NCBI GenBank assembly: GCA_934448295.1
Contig: CAKSEY010000008.1
Location: 1-64,000, forward strand
Length of the DNA: 64,000 nucleotides
Origin: an uncultured Oscillospiraceae bacterium
GTDB lineage: Bacteria > Bacillota > Clostridia > Oscillospirales > Ruminococcaceae
Direction of reading: 5' to 3'
Below, one piece after another: positions 45,501 to 54,543 of the stretch. Position numbers and translations under genes: made by a program. The notes under the pieces are model-generated. The model saw only the letters and a program-made list of their open reading frames with translations, was not told where the DNA came from and made no database searches. Numbering within the stretch: the first letter of the stretch is position 1; each line of letters opens with the position of its first letter.

Positions 45501-45795
45501 GGGTAAGTTCGTTGCGCAGCTTAACTTCAAACTCAGTGCCATAAAGGCTGCGCTCGCGGTCAAGGCGCGGTATGTAGAATTCCCGCTTTTCCTTTTTGGC
45601 TTTCTCGGTAGTAAATGTGGGAGATGTAAAAATAAAACGCAATTCATCAATGCCAGTCAATGCTGCCTTTAACTCCTGAAACGCATAGATCGAAAAGCAA
45701 GCCGCTGCGACAGACACCTTGCTACCTTTCTTTATTTCCGCTGAAAGATCATCTTTGAGCGTTTTATTGACATTATCTATCATTTCAGGCATCAT
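42547..45795 (-). CDS. SNF2-type helicase with N-terminal PLD-like domain
   Basis: 1082 residues. N-terminus (1-200) resembles the PLD-like region of restriction-associated helicases (KGSKVSVAAACFSIYAFQEL). Helicase part: DSVGLGKT at 269-276, VIDESHNFRN (Walker B), LSATPVNNRFNDLKNQL (motif III), and the C-terminal half with FTAFADTAQYLYDNV, DCISEGQNLQDC and QRFGRIDRIGSRNQ (motif VI). AAGGAG precedes the ATG. First gene of the island; likely remodels or translocates on DNA in defence. Its last residues VMRNS come from repeat copy 5. Confidence 0.93.
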   Translation of the reverse strand: MMPEMIDNVNKTLKDDLSAEIKKGSKVSVAAACFSIYAFQELKAALTGIDELRFIFTSPTFTTEKAKKEKREFYIPRLDRERSLYGTEFEVKLRNELTQKAIAKECADWIRQKVKFRSNVTSDHIQGMINVDDINYYPVNGFTTVDLGCERGNNAYVGIMKNGSPVSEMMLRNFDALWNDSAKMQDVTDVVIDNITTAYNENSPEFIYFVTIYNIFSEYLRVISEDELPNEGVGLKQSKIWSMLYNFQKDAVLAIISKLEKFNGCILADSVGLGKTFTALAVIKYYQERNKNVLVLCPKKLSNNWNTYKDNYVNNPIASDRLNYAVLYHTDLNRTGGFSNGIDLSRVNWSNYDLIVIDESHNFRNGGKPSDGDDEKENRYQRLLNKVIRRGVKTKVLMLSATPVNNRFNDLKNQLALAYEGDSSLINDKLDTKRTIDEIFRDAQKAFNTWSKWEPAERTTDSLLKMLSFDFFELLDSVTIARSRKHIQKYYDTGDIGSFPTRLKPIPLAPPLTDLKKSVTYNEIFSQLCLLDLDIYRPSHYILPSRIAKYEALYDKNKVSSGLTQANREQGIRRLMAINLMKRMESSVYSFNLTLKRIRELIENTIRKIDAFDKGVGLQLELNDITDRESLDYDDMESEELFTFGKKVQIDLVDMDYVSWKRSLVHDKEILDLITINVEDITPMYDCKLQKLLSVLSDKITNPINDGNKKVIIFTAFADTAQYLYDNVSPFIKEKFGLDTAMITGSVEGRTTAKLQRADMNTVLTCFSPISKDKAMLMPDDNTTIDVLIATDCISEGQNLQDCDFLINYDIHWNPVRIIQRFGRIDRIGSRNQVIQLVNFWPDVTLDEYINLKATVETRMKIVDMTATGDDNLLSDDEKNDLEYRKEQLKRLKEEVVDIEDMTGGISIVDLGLNEFRTDAIEYQKNHPDMDKVPFGLHTVAPASDNCPPGVIFVLKNRSDSVNIEGRNRLHPYYMVYISEDGDVVCDHLSPKAMLDRMRHICRGKTEPLPELYREFNKQTRDGKNMADVSRLLGLAISSIIEVKEESDIDDFLGGGQVSFLEDEIKGLDDFELICFLVMRNS

Positions 45796-46014
45796 ATAAT
45801 TTTCTCCTTATATCAAATTATAATATAGAAAAACTGATAAACTGGGTCGTATAATGCACAATATATAAAGCAAACAGTCATTTTGTTGATTTTTAACATT
45901 TTTGTCAGGCGACAAGCTACATATTTATTACATTATAGCATAAACCGCCGACAAAATCAACCAGTTTATGTCACAAAAAATAAATCCACCTTTTGGCAGA
46001 TTTATTTTTTGCTT

Positions 46015-46195
46015 TTACCGCAGATTTTTGTAAAGCTTCACAGCCTTGCGAACAGAATCACTGTCGACTGGCTTACATCCTCTGGCACGAGCGGCGGCAA
46101 GTCCCTCTTGGGTTCTGTCGCCAGGACATCACGCTCAAACTGAGCCAGCACCGACATCAGCGTGAACAATATTTTGCCTGTGCTAGCCTGGTTTC
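46015..46195 (-). pseudogene. Remnant of a serine resolvase
   Basis: Minus-strand pieces STGKILFTLMSVLAQFERDVL and, in another frame, TQEGLAAARARGCKPVDSDS with VRKAVKLYKNL, matching the end of the catalytic domain and the start of the DNA-binding part of Tn3-type resolvases. One frameshift separates them; no N-terminus is left. The stretch 45796-46014 is AT-rich and holds the helicase upstream region. Confidence 0.7.
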
Positions 46196-46245
46196 TGCAT
46201 CTGGCAGAATATTGGTATTTACTATGTCATACTTACCTTATGTGT

Positions 46246-46745
46246 CATGCTTATTTAGGCATTGGCAGGAATTTTCTTCCCACGCTTCGGGTCAGGGAGT
46301 ATTCACGGCCGCATAATAATTCAGATGGTATCATGACTGTTACATCTATCTTTGTGTCATAGACTACCACGCTTTTCACATACTGACCTATGAATTGTAC
46401 ATATCTTACGGACGATTATTGCTTCATTCTCATTGATGAGCTTATTGGATTCTATCCCAGAGGATAATATATGTTTACGGTCTTTGCGATTACGCATATA
46501 GGAAACGGCTTTCAGTCTGAGAGTGAAAGCCGGCTCACAATTACCTGTTCGACTATATTCCTTATGAATAGACGATATTCCGGGGTTCTACCAGATAGAA
46601 TAAATACCGGGAGAATGTTCAGTGCCTTGTTCAGTTGTTCTTCCGTGACTGATACGGACTTCTTCTGTTCCAGCTGCTGATTTTTCCCCGGAATGGATTT
46701 GAACCGTGCGCACAAGAAACGGACTTCCAAAACAAGCGGGATCAT
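46246..46745 (-). pseudogene. Remnant of a large serine recombinase
   Basis: Minus-strand pieces SVSVTEEQLNKALNILPVF with YRLFIRNIVEQVIVS, then, after a frame break, FIGQYVKSVVVYDTKIDVTV up to SVGRKFLPMPK. The final 139 bases are duplicated at 12682-12820. Catalytic domain missing. The assignment to recombinases is tentative. Confidence 0.45.
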
Positions 46746-47007
46746 CTACACGCTGCATAAATACGTTAATATCCGCCAAAAATCATGTTAAGGCAAACCG
46801 CTGACTTCCGGCGGAGGTTTTCACAAAACTTTCATTTTCATGAAAATGATAATTGTGAAAATCACATGAAATGATTGTGCTTTACAAATGGCTTTGCGGT
46901 GCGGTTTTCCGCATTTTTATGCGGTTTAAGTTTTGCGAACTAATTGCATTGGTAATTATCACTGAAAGTGACTGGACATTTGAGCGAATTTATGTAACAT
47001 TGATGAA
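46746..47007. other. Gap before the ABC operon
   Basis: AT-rich, no gene. It contains the palindrome TTTCATTTTCATGAAAATGA (46830-46849), a possible regulator site, and a short stem near 46895 (GCGGT...ACCGC). Confidence 0.4.
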
Positions 47008-47036
47008 TTTACATTATAAAAAATATGTACTATAAT
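47008..47036 (+). promoter_or_regulatory. Promoter of the ABC exporter operon
   Basis: TTTACA at 47008-47013, 17 bases, TATAAT at 47031-47036, 50 bases before the ATG. Confidence 0.7.
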
Positions 47037-47085
47037 AGTAAGGCAACTAATCAATGCAAGAATAATACACAAGGAGGAACAAAGT

Positions 47086-48867
47086 ATGATAAAAACACTT
47101 GCAGCGCAGATAAAGCAATACAAGAAGTCAACGCTGCTCACCCCCCTTTTTACGGTTCTTGAGGTAGTAATGGAGGTGCTGATTCCTTTCGTCACAGCCT
47201 CGATAATCGACAAGGGCATAAACGCAGGCGATATTTCAAAGGTCTACATTTATGGCGGGATAATGCTCGTCATGGCGTTCATGAGCCTTGCTTTCGGCGT
47301 GCTTGCCGGAAAATATGCGGCTAACGCATCCGCCGGATTCGCCTGTAATCTCCGTGACGCGATGTTCGCAAATATCCAGAACTTCTCTTTCTCGAACATA
47401 GACAAGTTCAGCACCGCCGGTCTGGTAACCAGAATGACCACCGACGTCACCAACCTCCAGAATGCTTTCCAGATGATAATCCGTATCGCTGTAAGGGCGC
47501 CTATCATGCTGATAAGCAGCATGGTGATGTGCTTCGTCATCAATGCGAAAATCAGCCTGATATTCCTTGGTGCACTGGCGGTTCTCGGGATCGTGCTTGT
47601 TCTTATCGTAAAGAACGCGACAAAGGTTTTCGACCAGGTATTCCCGAAGTACGATGACCTCAACGCAAGCGTTCAGGAGAACATCTCCGGAATCCGCGTT
47701 GTTAAGGGCTTCGTCCGCGAGCAGCACGAGAACGACAAGTTCATCAGGGCTTCCGGAAATCTTTACAATATGTTCGTAAAGGCGGAGAAGATAATCTCCT
47801 GGAACAACCCGGTGATGATGTTCGTCATCTACGCCTGCATTCTGCTTATTTCATGGTTCGGCGCGCAGTTCATCGTTGGCGGAACTCTCACCACCGGCGA
47901 GCTTACATCGCTGTTCAGCTACATCATGAGCGCGCTCATGTCCCTTATGATGCTTTCCATGATCTTCGTTATGCTCACCATGTCCGTTGCGAGCGCAAGA
48001 CGTATCGGCGAGGTGCTCAGCGAAAAATCCGACATCACCAATCCCGAGAACCCCGTTATGGAGATCCCGGACGGCTCCATCGACTTCGACCATGTAAATT
48101 TCGCGTATAAGCAGAAGTCGGACAAGTTAACGGAAAAGAAGTCCGATATGGACGGCGGCGAGGAGATCCTCACGGATATCGACCTGCATATCCATGCGGG
48201 AGAAACCATCGGCATTATCGGCGGCACCGGCTGCGGAAAATCCACCTTCGCGAACCTTATCAGCCGTCTTTACGATGTTGACGGCGGCTCCGTAAGGGTA
48301 GGCGGCACGGACGTCCGCAAGTACGACCTCGAGCTTCTCCGCGACAAGGTAGCCGTGGTGCTCCAGAAGAACGTGCTCTTCTCCGGAACTATCCTCGATA
48401 ACCTCCGCTGGGGCAACGAGCACGCCACCGAGCAGGAGTGCGAGGAAGCGTGCAGACTCGCCTGCGCAGATGAATTCATCGAGAAGATGCCCGACCGCTA
48501 CAACACCATGATAGAGCAGGGCGGCTCGAACGTTTCCGGCGGTCAGAAGCAGCGTCTGTGCATTGCGCGCGCTCTTCTGAAAGACCCGAAGGTGCTTATC
48601 CTTGACGATTCCACAAGCGCGGTAGATACCGCGACGGACGCTAAGATACGTCAGGCTTTCGCACAGAAGATCCCGGGAACCACAAAGATAATTATTGCAC
48701 AGCGTATCTCAAGCGTTCAGGAGGCTGACCGCATAATCGTAATGGACGACGGCAGGGTGTGCGGCTTCGATACCCACGAAAACCTGCTCAGGAACAACAA
48801 AATTTACAGCGAGATCTACACGCTCCAGACCCAGTCCGGCGGAGATTTCGATAAACCTAATGAATAA
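47086..48867 (+). CDS. ABC exporter half-transporter with degenerate nucleotide site
   Basis: 593 residues: six membrane helices (1-310) and an ATPase domain (about 340-590). Walker A GGTGCGKST is at about 380; the signature NVSGGQ is canonical. The Walker B reads VLILDDSTSAVD, with Asp in place of the catalytic Glu, and the switch region reads IIIAQRISS, lacking the histidine. This is the pattern of the partner carrying the degenerate ATP site in heterodimeric exporters such as BmrC or TM287. It sits 14 bases before the second half-transporter. Substrate unknown, probably lipophilic drugs. Confidence 0.94.
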   Translation: MIKTLAAQIKQYKKSTLLTPLFTVLEVVMEVLIPFVTASIIDKGINAGDISKVYIYGGIMLVMAFMSLAFGVLAGKYAANASAGFACNLRDAMFANIQNFSFSNIDKFSTAGLVTRMTTDVTNLQNAFQMIIRIAVRAPIMLISSMVMCFVINAKISLIFLGALAVLGIVLVLIVKNATKVFDQVFPKYDDLNASVQENISGIRVVKGFVREQHENDKFIRASGNLYNMFVKAEKIISWNNPVMMFVIYACILLISWFGAQFIVGGTLTTGELTSLFSYIMSALMSLMMLSMIFVMLTMSVASARRIGEVLSEKSDITNPENPVMEIPDGSIDFDHVNFAYKQKSDKLTEKKSDMDGGEEILTDIDLHIHAGETIGIIGGTGCGKSTFANLISRLYDVDGGSVRVGGTDVRKYDLELLRDKVAVVLQKNVLFSGTILDNLRWGNEHATEQECEEACRLACADEFIEKMPDRYNTMIEQGGSNVSGGQKQRLCIARALLKDPKVLILDDSTSAVDTATDAKIRQAFAQKIPGTTKIIIAQRISSVQEADRIIVMDDGRVCGFDTHENLLRNNKIYSEIYTLQTQSGGDFDKPNE

Positions 48868-48881
48868 GGAGGCGGTAATTT

Positions 48882-50816
48882 ATGGCAATGGGTAACAGAC
48901 GTCAGCCTGCTCAGTTCGACAGGAAGAACATGGATTTCAAAGTGCTCAAAAGAGTGTTGGGCTATATGATGAAGCGTTATAAATTCCGCTTCATACTGGT
49001 GCTTGTGTGTATTCTCATCACGGCGATTTCAACGCTGGTCGGAATGCTGTTCATGCAGAGCCTTATCGACGACTACATCACGCCTATGCTTGACGTCGTA
49101 AAGGCAGGCGGAGAGGCAGATTTCGCGCCGCTGGCGGGAGCGCTCCTTGGAATCGCGCTTATCTACGTTGTAGGTATTCTCAGCTCGTTCACCTACAACA
49201 GACTGATGATATATATTACACAGGGAACCATGCGCGACCTCAGAAACGACATTTTCACCCACATGGAATCTCTGCCGATAAAGTACTTCGACACCAACGC
49301 GCACGGCGATATCATGTCCATCTACACCAACGACGTTGATACGCTCCGCCAGCTTATCAGCCAGAGTATCCCCCAGATGGTGAACTCTGCGGTAACGCTT
49401 GTCATAACGTTCGTCAGCATGATAGTGCTCAGTATTCCGCTGACGATACTCACCGTTGCGATGGTCGTAGTAATGATGCTTGCGGCTGGAAAGATAGGCG
49501 GCAAATCCGCGAAGTACTTCGGCGCGCAGCAGAAAAACCTCGGTATAGTAAACGGCTATATTGAGGAAATGATGGAGGGGCAGAAGGTAGTCAAGGTGTT
49601 CAACCATGAGGAAAAGAGCCTTGAACAGTTCCGCACCCTCAACGAGGAGCTTCGCGTTTCTGCGGACAATGCTAACAAGTTTGCGAACGTGCTCATGCCT
49701 GTCAGCGCAAACCTCGGAAACATCAGCTATGTGCTCTGCGTGGCTGTCGGCGCTGTTCTGTCCCTGGTGCTCGGCTCGGAAACCACCGGGCTTACGCTCG
49801 GCTCTCTGGTCGCGTTCCTTACGCTGAACAAGAGCTTCTCGCAGCCGGTAATTCAGGTGAGCCAGCAGCTCAACGCGGTCGTTATGGCTATGGCGGGCGC
49901 AAAGCGTGTGTTCGCGCTTATAGACGAGAAGCCCGAGGTAGACGACGGCTATGTTGAGCTTGTCAACGCGAAGATCTCCGAGGACGGCATTATCACCGAA
50001 TCCAGGGAAAGAACCGGCGTATGGGCATGGAAGCACCCGCACACCGCCGACGGCTCCGTAAGCTACCGCAAGCTGGAGGGCAGCGTGGTATTCGACGGCG
50101 TTGACTTCGGCTACAACGAGGACAAGATGGTGCTCCACGACATAAAGCTCCACGCGGAACCGGGTCAGAAGATAGCCTTCGTTGGCTCCACTGGCGCCGG
50201 AAAGACCACCATCACGAACCTCATCAACCGATTCTACGACATTCAGGACGGCAAGATCCGCTATGACGATATCAACATCAACAAGATAAAGAAGGCTGAC
50301 CTCCGCCGCTCTCTCGGACTTGTTCTCCAGGACACCCACCTGTTCACGGGTACGGTAATGGACAATATCCGCTACGGCAGACTTGACGCCACAGACGAAG
50401 AGTGCATAGCGGCTTCAAAGCTTGCAAATGCGCACAACTTCGTAAAGCGCCTGCCGGACGGCTACAATACTATGCTCACCGGAGACGGTGCCAATCTCTC
50501 CCAGGGACAGCGCCAGCTTCTCGCCATTGCGAGAGCCGCAGTTGCCGACCCGCCCGTTCTCATTCTTGACGAGGCTACCTCCTCAATAGATACCAGAACC
50601 GAGCGGCTTGTGCAGGACGGTATGGATAAGCTCATGCACGGAAGAACGACATTCGTTATCGCGCACAGACTTTCCACAGTCCGCAACTCCGACTGCATCA
50701 TGGTTCTTGAACAGGGAAGGATCATCGAGCGCGGAAGCCACGACAAGCTTATTGAGGAGCAGGGCCGCTATTATCAGCTCTACACCGGAAAACCGGCGAA
50801 GAAAGCTGCCGAGTAA
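48882..50816 (+). CDS. ABC exporter half-transporter with canonical catalytic residues
   Basis: 644 residues, same architecture: six helices, then an ATPase domain with Walker A GSTGAGKTT at about 435, Walker B VLILDEATSSID with the catalytic Glu, and VIAHRLST with the switch His. Its signature reads NLSQGQ instead of LSGGQ. Together with the upstream protein this gives one consensus and one degenerate ATP site. A 30-residue insertion before the ATPase domain (ERTGVWAWKHPHTADGSVSY) is typical of this partner. GGAGG precedes the ATG. Confidence 0.95.
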   Translation: MAMGNRRQPAQFDRKNMDFKVLKRVLGYMMKRYKFRFILVLVCILITAISTLVGMLFMQSLIDDYITPMLDVVKAGGEADFAPLAGALLGIALIYVVGILSSFTYNRLMIYITQGTMRDLRNDIFTHMESLPIKYFDTNAHGDIMSIYTNDVDTLRQLISQSIPQMVNSAVTLVITFVSMIVLSIPLTILTVAMVVVMMLAAGKIGGKSAKYFGAQQKNLGIVNGYIEEMMEGQKVVKVFNHEEKSLEQFRTLNEELRVSADNANKFANVLMPVSANLGNISYVLCVAVGAVLSLVLGSETTGLTLGSLVAFLTLNKSFSQPVIQVSQQLNAVVMAMAGAKRVFALIDEKPEVDDGYVELVNAKISEDGIITESRERTGVWAWKHPHTADGSVSYRKLEGSVVFDGVDFGYNEDKMVLHDIKLHAEPGQKIAFVGSTGAGKTTITNLINRFYDIQDGKIRYDDININKIKKADLRRSLGLVLQDTHLFTGTVMDNIRYGRLDATDEECIAASKLANAHNFVKRLPDGYNTMLTGDGANLSQGQRQLLAIARAAVADPPVLILDEATSSIDTRTERLVQDGMDKLMHGRTTFVIAHRLSTVRNSDCIMVLEQGRIIERGSHDKLIEEQGRYYQLYTGKPAKKAAE

Positions 50817-50857
50817 TTTGCAGCCGCCCGCTCTCATGCACTGATTCTATAACAATA

Positions 50858-50893
50858 AAAGCCGCCTTTCACTTTCGTGCAGGCGGCTTTTTG
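50858..50893. terminator. Bidirectional terminator between the ABC operon and the kinase gene
   Basis: AAGCCGCCT and AGGCGGCTT around a 12-base loop, followed by TTTGTTAT and preceded by AATAAAA, serving both convergent units. Confidence 0.85.
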
Positions 50894-50914
50894 TTATATT
50901 GTGATTTGCGAAAA

Positions 50915-53900
50915 TCAGAGCCATTTTCTGAGTATATCGCCGAGTTTTTTCAGGTCGAGCGGCTTTGCGATGTGCTCGTTCATTCCGGCTTTTTTTGCGA
51001 GAACAACGTCCTCGGCGAAAGCGTTGGCTGTCATTGCTATTATCGGAAGTTCACTGAAGCCGGGAAGCTCTCTTATCGCCATGGAAGCTTCGTAGCCGTT
51101 CATTATCGGCATCTGGATATCCATGAAAACAATGTCGTAGCGTCCGGGGCCTTTTTCCCTTATCAGATCCACCGCAGCCTTTCCGTTTTCCGCAAATTCG
51201 GTTTCCACCCCGGTGGCTCCGATTATTTCCATGGCAATTTCGCGGTTTATATCGTTGTCCTCTACCAGAAGCGCACGCTTTCCTGAGAAGTCCCCGCCGC
51301 CAAGCTCCTCATACCCGGCATGTCCTGAATGTTTCCGCTTCTTTCCGCTGACAAGATCCTTGAAGAGCGCCGTAAGCCGTGAGCGGAACAGCGGCTTTGT
51401 GATGAACGCGTCAACTCCTGCCTCGCGCGCCTCCTTTTCCACCTCGGAGCAGTCGTAGGCGGTGACGATTATCGGGACGTCATCTCCCACGCGGCGGCGG
51501 ATCTCTTTGGCAGTCTGGATCCCGTCCATGTCCGGCATTTTCCAGTCGAGGATAACGGCAAAGAAATCCTCGCCGGATTCGTGCCGCTCAAGCGTGCGGG
51601 CTACCGTTTCTCTGCCCGAGAGCACCCACTCGCCGTTCATGCCGATTTCCCTGAGTATTTCCACGGCGCTTTCGCAGCAGGCGCGGTCGTCGTCCGCCAC
51701 AAGAACCGGGAGGTCGGCAAGCTCCTCGGTGGACAGATACTCGTTTTCCTGGAGTCTGAGGAAAACAGTCACCGTGAAGCGGCTGCCCTTCCCTGGGGCG
51801 CTTTCTACCTTGATATCGCCGTTCATCATGGAGACGAGGTTCTTTGTTATAGCCATTCCTAGACCGGTTCCCGGCACCTTGGTGGTGCGCTCAGTATCCG
51901 CCCTGGTGAACGGGTCGAATATAATTTTCTGGAACTCCTCGGTCATGCCGATCCCGTTGTCCTCAATGATGAACTCGAAGCAGGCGGTGCTGCTGCGCGC
52001 TGCCTTTTCGGAGATAGTAAGCCTGATCTTTCCGCCGTCCGGGGTGTACTTCACAGCGTTGCTCAGGATATTTACAAATATCTGCTGGATACGCAGGCGG
52101 TCGCCGATTACCTCCTCGTTGTGAATGTCGGAGATAACAACGGACAGGTCGTGCTGGTGCTGCTCCACGTCGAGCTTTACAAGGGTCACAAGGTCGTTGA
52201 TGAGGTCGGGCAGGCGGAATTCCTCCTCTGCAAGGGTGATGCTCCCGCGCTCTATCTGCCCCATGTCGAGAACCTCGTTTATCAGCGAAAGCAGGTGGCG
52301 GCTGGACTGGGTTATTTTGCCAAGGCAGTCAAGCACGCGCTCCTTTTCGTTGATGTGCGCGCCGGCAATGGCTGTCATGCCGATGATGGCGTTCATTGGC
52401 GTGCGTATATCGTGCGACATATTCGACATGAACACGGTTTTCGCCTGATTTGCGCGGTTCGCCGCAAGATACGCGTCCCTGAGCGCCTCGCGCGCCTCGC
52501 GTTCGCTGCGCTTCGACTGGGTCACGTCCTGGATTATCAGCAGCACGCGGGATAAAATTCCATCCGTGAATTCCAGAGGAATAGCGGACATATTCTTGAA
52601 CAGCTTTTCGTCCTTTGAGCAGTACTCGAAATTGTAGATGTCCGAGCCGGAGAGAAGGTGCTTCCTGAGGTGGTCTTCCGAGAGCAGATATGAAAGCTCC
52701 GTTTTGTCCGAGAGGGTCTTGAACTTATCCTCAAACTGACTGATAAGCTCACCGTATGTCCCGGAGGTCTTGATAAGCTCGCTGCCGTCAAGATTATGGA
52801 GCGTATAGGTACCGCTGGTGAAATCGCATACGGCGAAGCGCTTTACAAGCCGAACCATACCACGGAGCAGCTCGTCCATGTCATGGTTATCCTTAGCCAT
52901 TCGGTGGAGATCCTCCTCCGCCTTTTTTGCGGTCGAGATGTCGCGCAGGAAAACGATAGCGTGCCTTGGAACGCCGCTTTCATCACAGTCGCCCGGCAGC
53001 ACCATCGCCCTTATCCAGAAATCAGAGCCGTGGTATTCCGCCCGGCATTCTGTGCTGAGCTCACAGTTGAGCTTGTGAAGCTCGTTCTGGATATAGCTCC
53101 TGTCGAACAGCACCCGGACGGATTCCCGGTATTCCTCGAGGACGTGCCCGTTGACGAAATTGCTGCAAAGCTTGCTCCAACTGTTTATTCCGGAAAGCTC
53201 GGGGCCAAGGCGCTCGCTTATTTTCAGACATTCGAACGAATCATTGTCCAGGTCAACGTAATATTCGCAGATGTTCGACTGGGAGTAAGCCCGGTGTAGC
53301 AGGGAATATTTCTCGTGTTCCTCTTTCCTGCGGTGTTCCTCGTCAATGTTCACGAAAATTCCGGTCATGCGGCTCGGAGAACCGTTTGTGCGGCGGCTGA
53401 CCTCCGCGCTTTCCCTGAACCAGTGGTAGACCCCGTCCTTGCTTCTGGCGCGGTATTCAACGTTGTATTTTGTCTGACCCGTAACGTCTGCCGCCGCCGT
53501 ATAGAACTTCGACATCACATGTTCCCGGCAGGAGGGGTGGATACGGCTGCTCCATGCTTCAAGCGCGTCTGGGAAGTCGTCAGGCCCTGTGAATCCAAGC
53601 ATCTGGCGGAATTTCTGGCTCCACGTCACTTTTTTTACGGTGGAGTCCTCGTTGAAATCAATATACCACACGCCGGATTGGATAACGCCGTTTATCAGCT
53701 CAAGATTCTGGGCGTCCCACGCAACACGAACCGACATCACCCAGATGGGAGTTCCGTTTTTGTCCGTGGATTCGGTCTTGAACGTCCGCACATAAACAGG
53801 GGTGCCGTCACTCGTCATCATGTGGAACAGCCCGGCTCCGCTGCCGCTGCGGAAATTATCCGCGTCAAAATAATGCAGGTCGCCGCTGTAAATGAGGTTT

Positions 53901-54172
53901 CTCAGCGAACCTCCGCTGGACTGTATAAAATCTTCATATCTTTCATAACCGAGGTTATGCATGAAGAAGCTGCTCATGAACAGAATAGAGAGCTTGTCGT
54001 CATAATATCCGCCTATGCTGCCGACTGCGTTGTTCATAGAAAGCGACTTAAGTATTGCATTGCAGCCGTCGCCGGCAATTTCCTCTCCTGGTTTAAGTAT
54101 AAGTACTTTTTCTGTGTACATATCAGAATAGAAAGGCTGCTGAACAAGCCCGGTTGCCTGATATTCCTGCAT
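50915..54172 (-). CDS. Cytoplasmic hybrid sensor histidine kinase, PAS repeats and two receiver domains
   Basis: 1085 residues from ATG 54172 (AAAGGAG upstream; a GTG at 54232 is possible). No membrane helix. Several PAS-like regions fill the first 560 residues (ARSKDGVYHWFRESAEVSRR is a PAS/PAC motif). Then dimerisation domain with the phospho-acceptor His in MSHDIRTPMNAIIGM (about 580), ATPase domain (FVNILSNAVKYTPDGG, DNGIGM, GTGLGMAITK), receiver 1 (VILDWKMPDMDG) and receiver 2 (VFMDIQMPIMNG), both with their phospho-acceptor Asp. No HPt or DNA-binding domain, so the downstream partner lies elsewhere. The signal is unknown. Confidence 0.93.
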   Translation of the reverse strand: MQEYQATGLVQQPFYSDMYTEKVLILKPGEEIAGDGCNAILKSLSMNNAVGSIGGYYDDKLSILFMSSFFMHNLGYERYEDFIQSSGGSLRNLIYSGDLHYFDADNFRSGSGAGLFHMMTSDGTPVYVRTFKTESTDKNGTPIWVMSVRVAWDAQNLELINGVIQSGVWYIDFNEDSTVKKVTWSQKFRQMLGFTGPDDFPDALEAWSSRIHPSCREHVMSKFYTAAADVTGQTKYNVEYRARSKDGVYHWFRESAEVSRRTNGSPSRMTGIFVNIDEEHRRKEEHEKYSLLHRAYSQSNICEYYVDLDNDSFECLKISERLGPELSGINSWSKLCSNFVNGHVLEEYRESVRVLFDRSYIQNELHKLNCELSTECRAEYHGSDFWIRAMVLPGDCDESGVPRHAIVFLRDISTAKKAEEDLHRMAKDNHDMDELLRGMVRLVKRFAVCDFTSGTYTLHNLDGSELIKTSGTYGELISQFEDKFKTLSDKTELSYLLSEDHLRKHLLSGSDIYNFEYCSKDEKLFKNMSAIPLEFTDGILSRVLLIIQDVTQSKRSEREAREALRDAYLAANRANQAKTVFMSNMSHDIRTPMNAIIGMTAIAGAHINEKERVLDCLGKITQSSRHLLSLINEVLDMGQIERGSITLAEEEFRLPDLINDLVTLVKLDVEQHQHDLSVVISDIHNEEVIGDRLRIQQIFVNILSNAVKYTPDGGKIRLTISEKAARSSTACFEFIIEDNGIGMTEEFQKIIFDPFTRADTERTTKVPGTGLGMAITKNLVSMMNGDIKVESAPGKGSRFTVTVFLRLQENEYLSTEELADLPVLVADDDRACCESAVEILREIGMNGEWVLSGRETVARTLERHESGEDFFAVILDWKMPDMDGIQTAKEIRRRVGDDVPIIVTAYDCSEVEKEAREAGVDAFITKPLFRSRLTALFKDLVSGKKRKHSGHAGYEELGGGDFSGKRALLVEDNDINREIAMEIIGATGVETEFAENGKAAVDLIREKGPGRYDIVFMDIQMPIMNGYEASMAIRELPGFSELPIIAMTANAFAEDVVLAKKAGMNEHIAKPLDLKKLGDILRKWL

Positions 54173-54255
54173 AGAACGCTGCTCCTTTGATGTGTTGCCA
54201 TGTACGCTCCGAAAACTGCCGGGATAGTACACTTTTTCATTTTATTCGTATATAA

Positions 54256-54284
54256 ATTATATCAAATCCCTGCAAAACTGTCAA
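54256..54284 (-). promoter_or_regulatory. Promoter of the hybrid kinase gene
   Basis: A perfect consensus on the minus strand: TTGACA (54284-54279), 17 bases, TATAAT (54261-54256). The rest of 54241-54429 has no gene. Confidence 0.85.
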
Positions 54285-54429
54285 TATGCATTTTTGTTAA
54301 GAACCCGTTAAGCGCTATGCAAATATTATGTGCGCGGTTATGTAAAAACATTATATAGCCATATTGCGAACGGACTGGCTGTTTCAGCCATGTAATGAAT
54401 GAAAACAGACGCTGGAACAGCAGGGGGAG

Positions 54430-54459
54430 AAAAAGCTCCTGTGAATTATCGCAGGAGCT
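54430..54459 (-). terminator. Terminator of the housekeeping operon
   Basis: AGCTCCTG and CAGGAGCT stem; on the minus strand it is followed by TTTTTCTCC, 85 bases after thiN. Confidence 0.8.
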
Positions 54460-54543
54460 CAGTCTGTCGAAAAAATGCCTTTTGCCCGAGAAGCGGGCTA
54501 TTGAAATCTGTTTTTTGCTCCGGGATTAATCATGGGAGTAATT

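Noticed and set aside
49029..50339. 436-codon open frame opposite the second ABC gene
   Set aside because: Antisense shadow of strong GC-third-position coding; no start signals.
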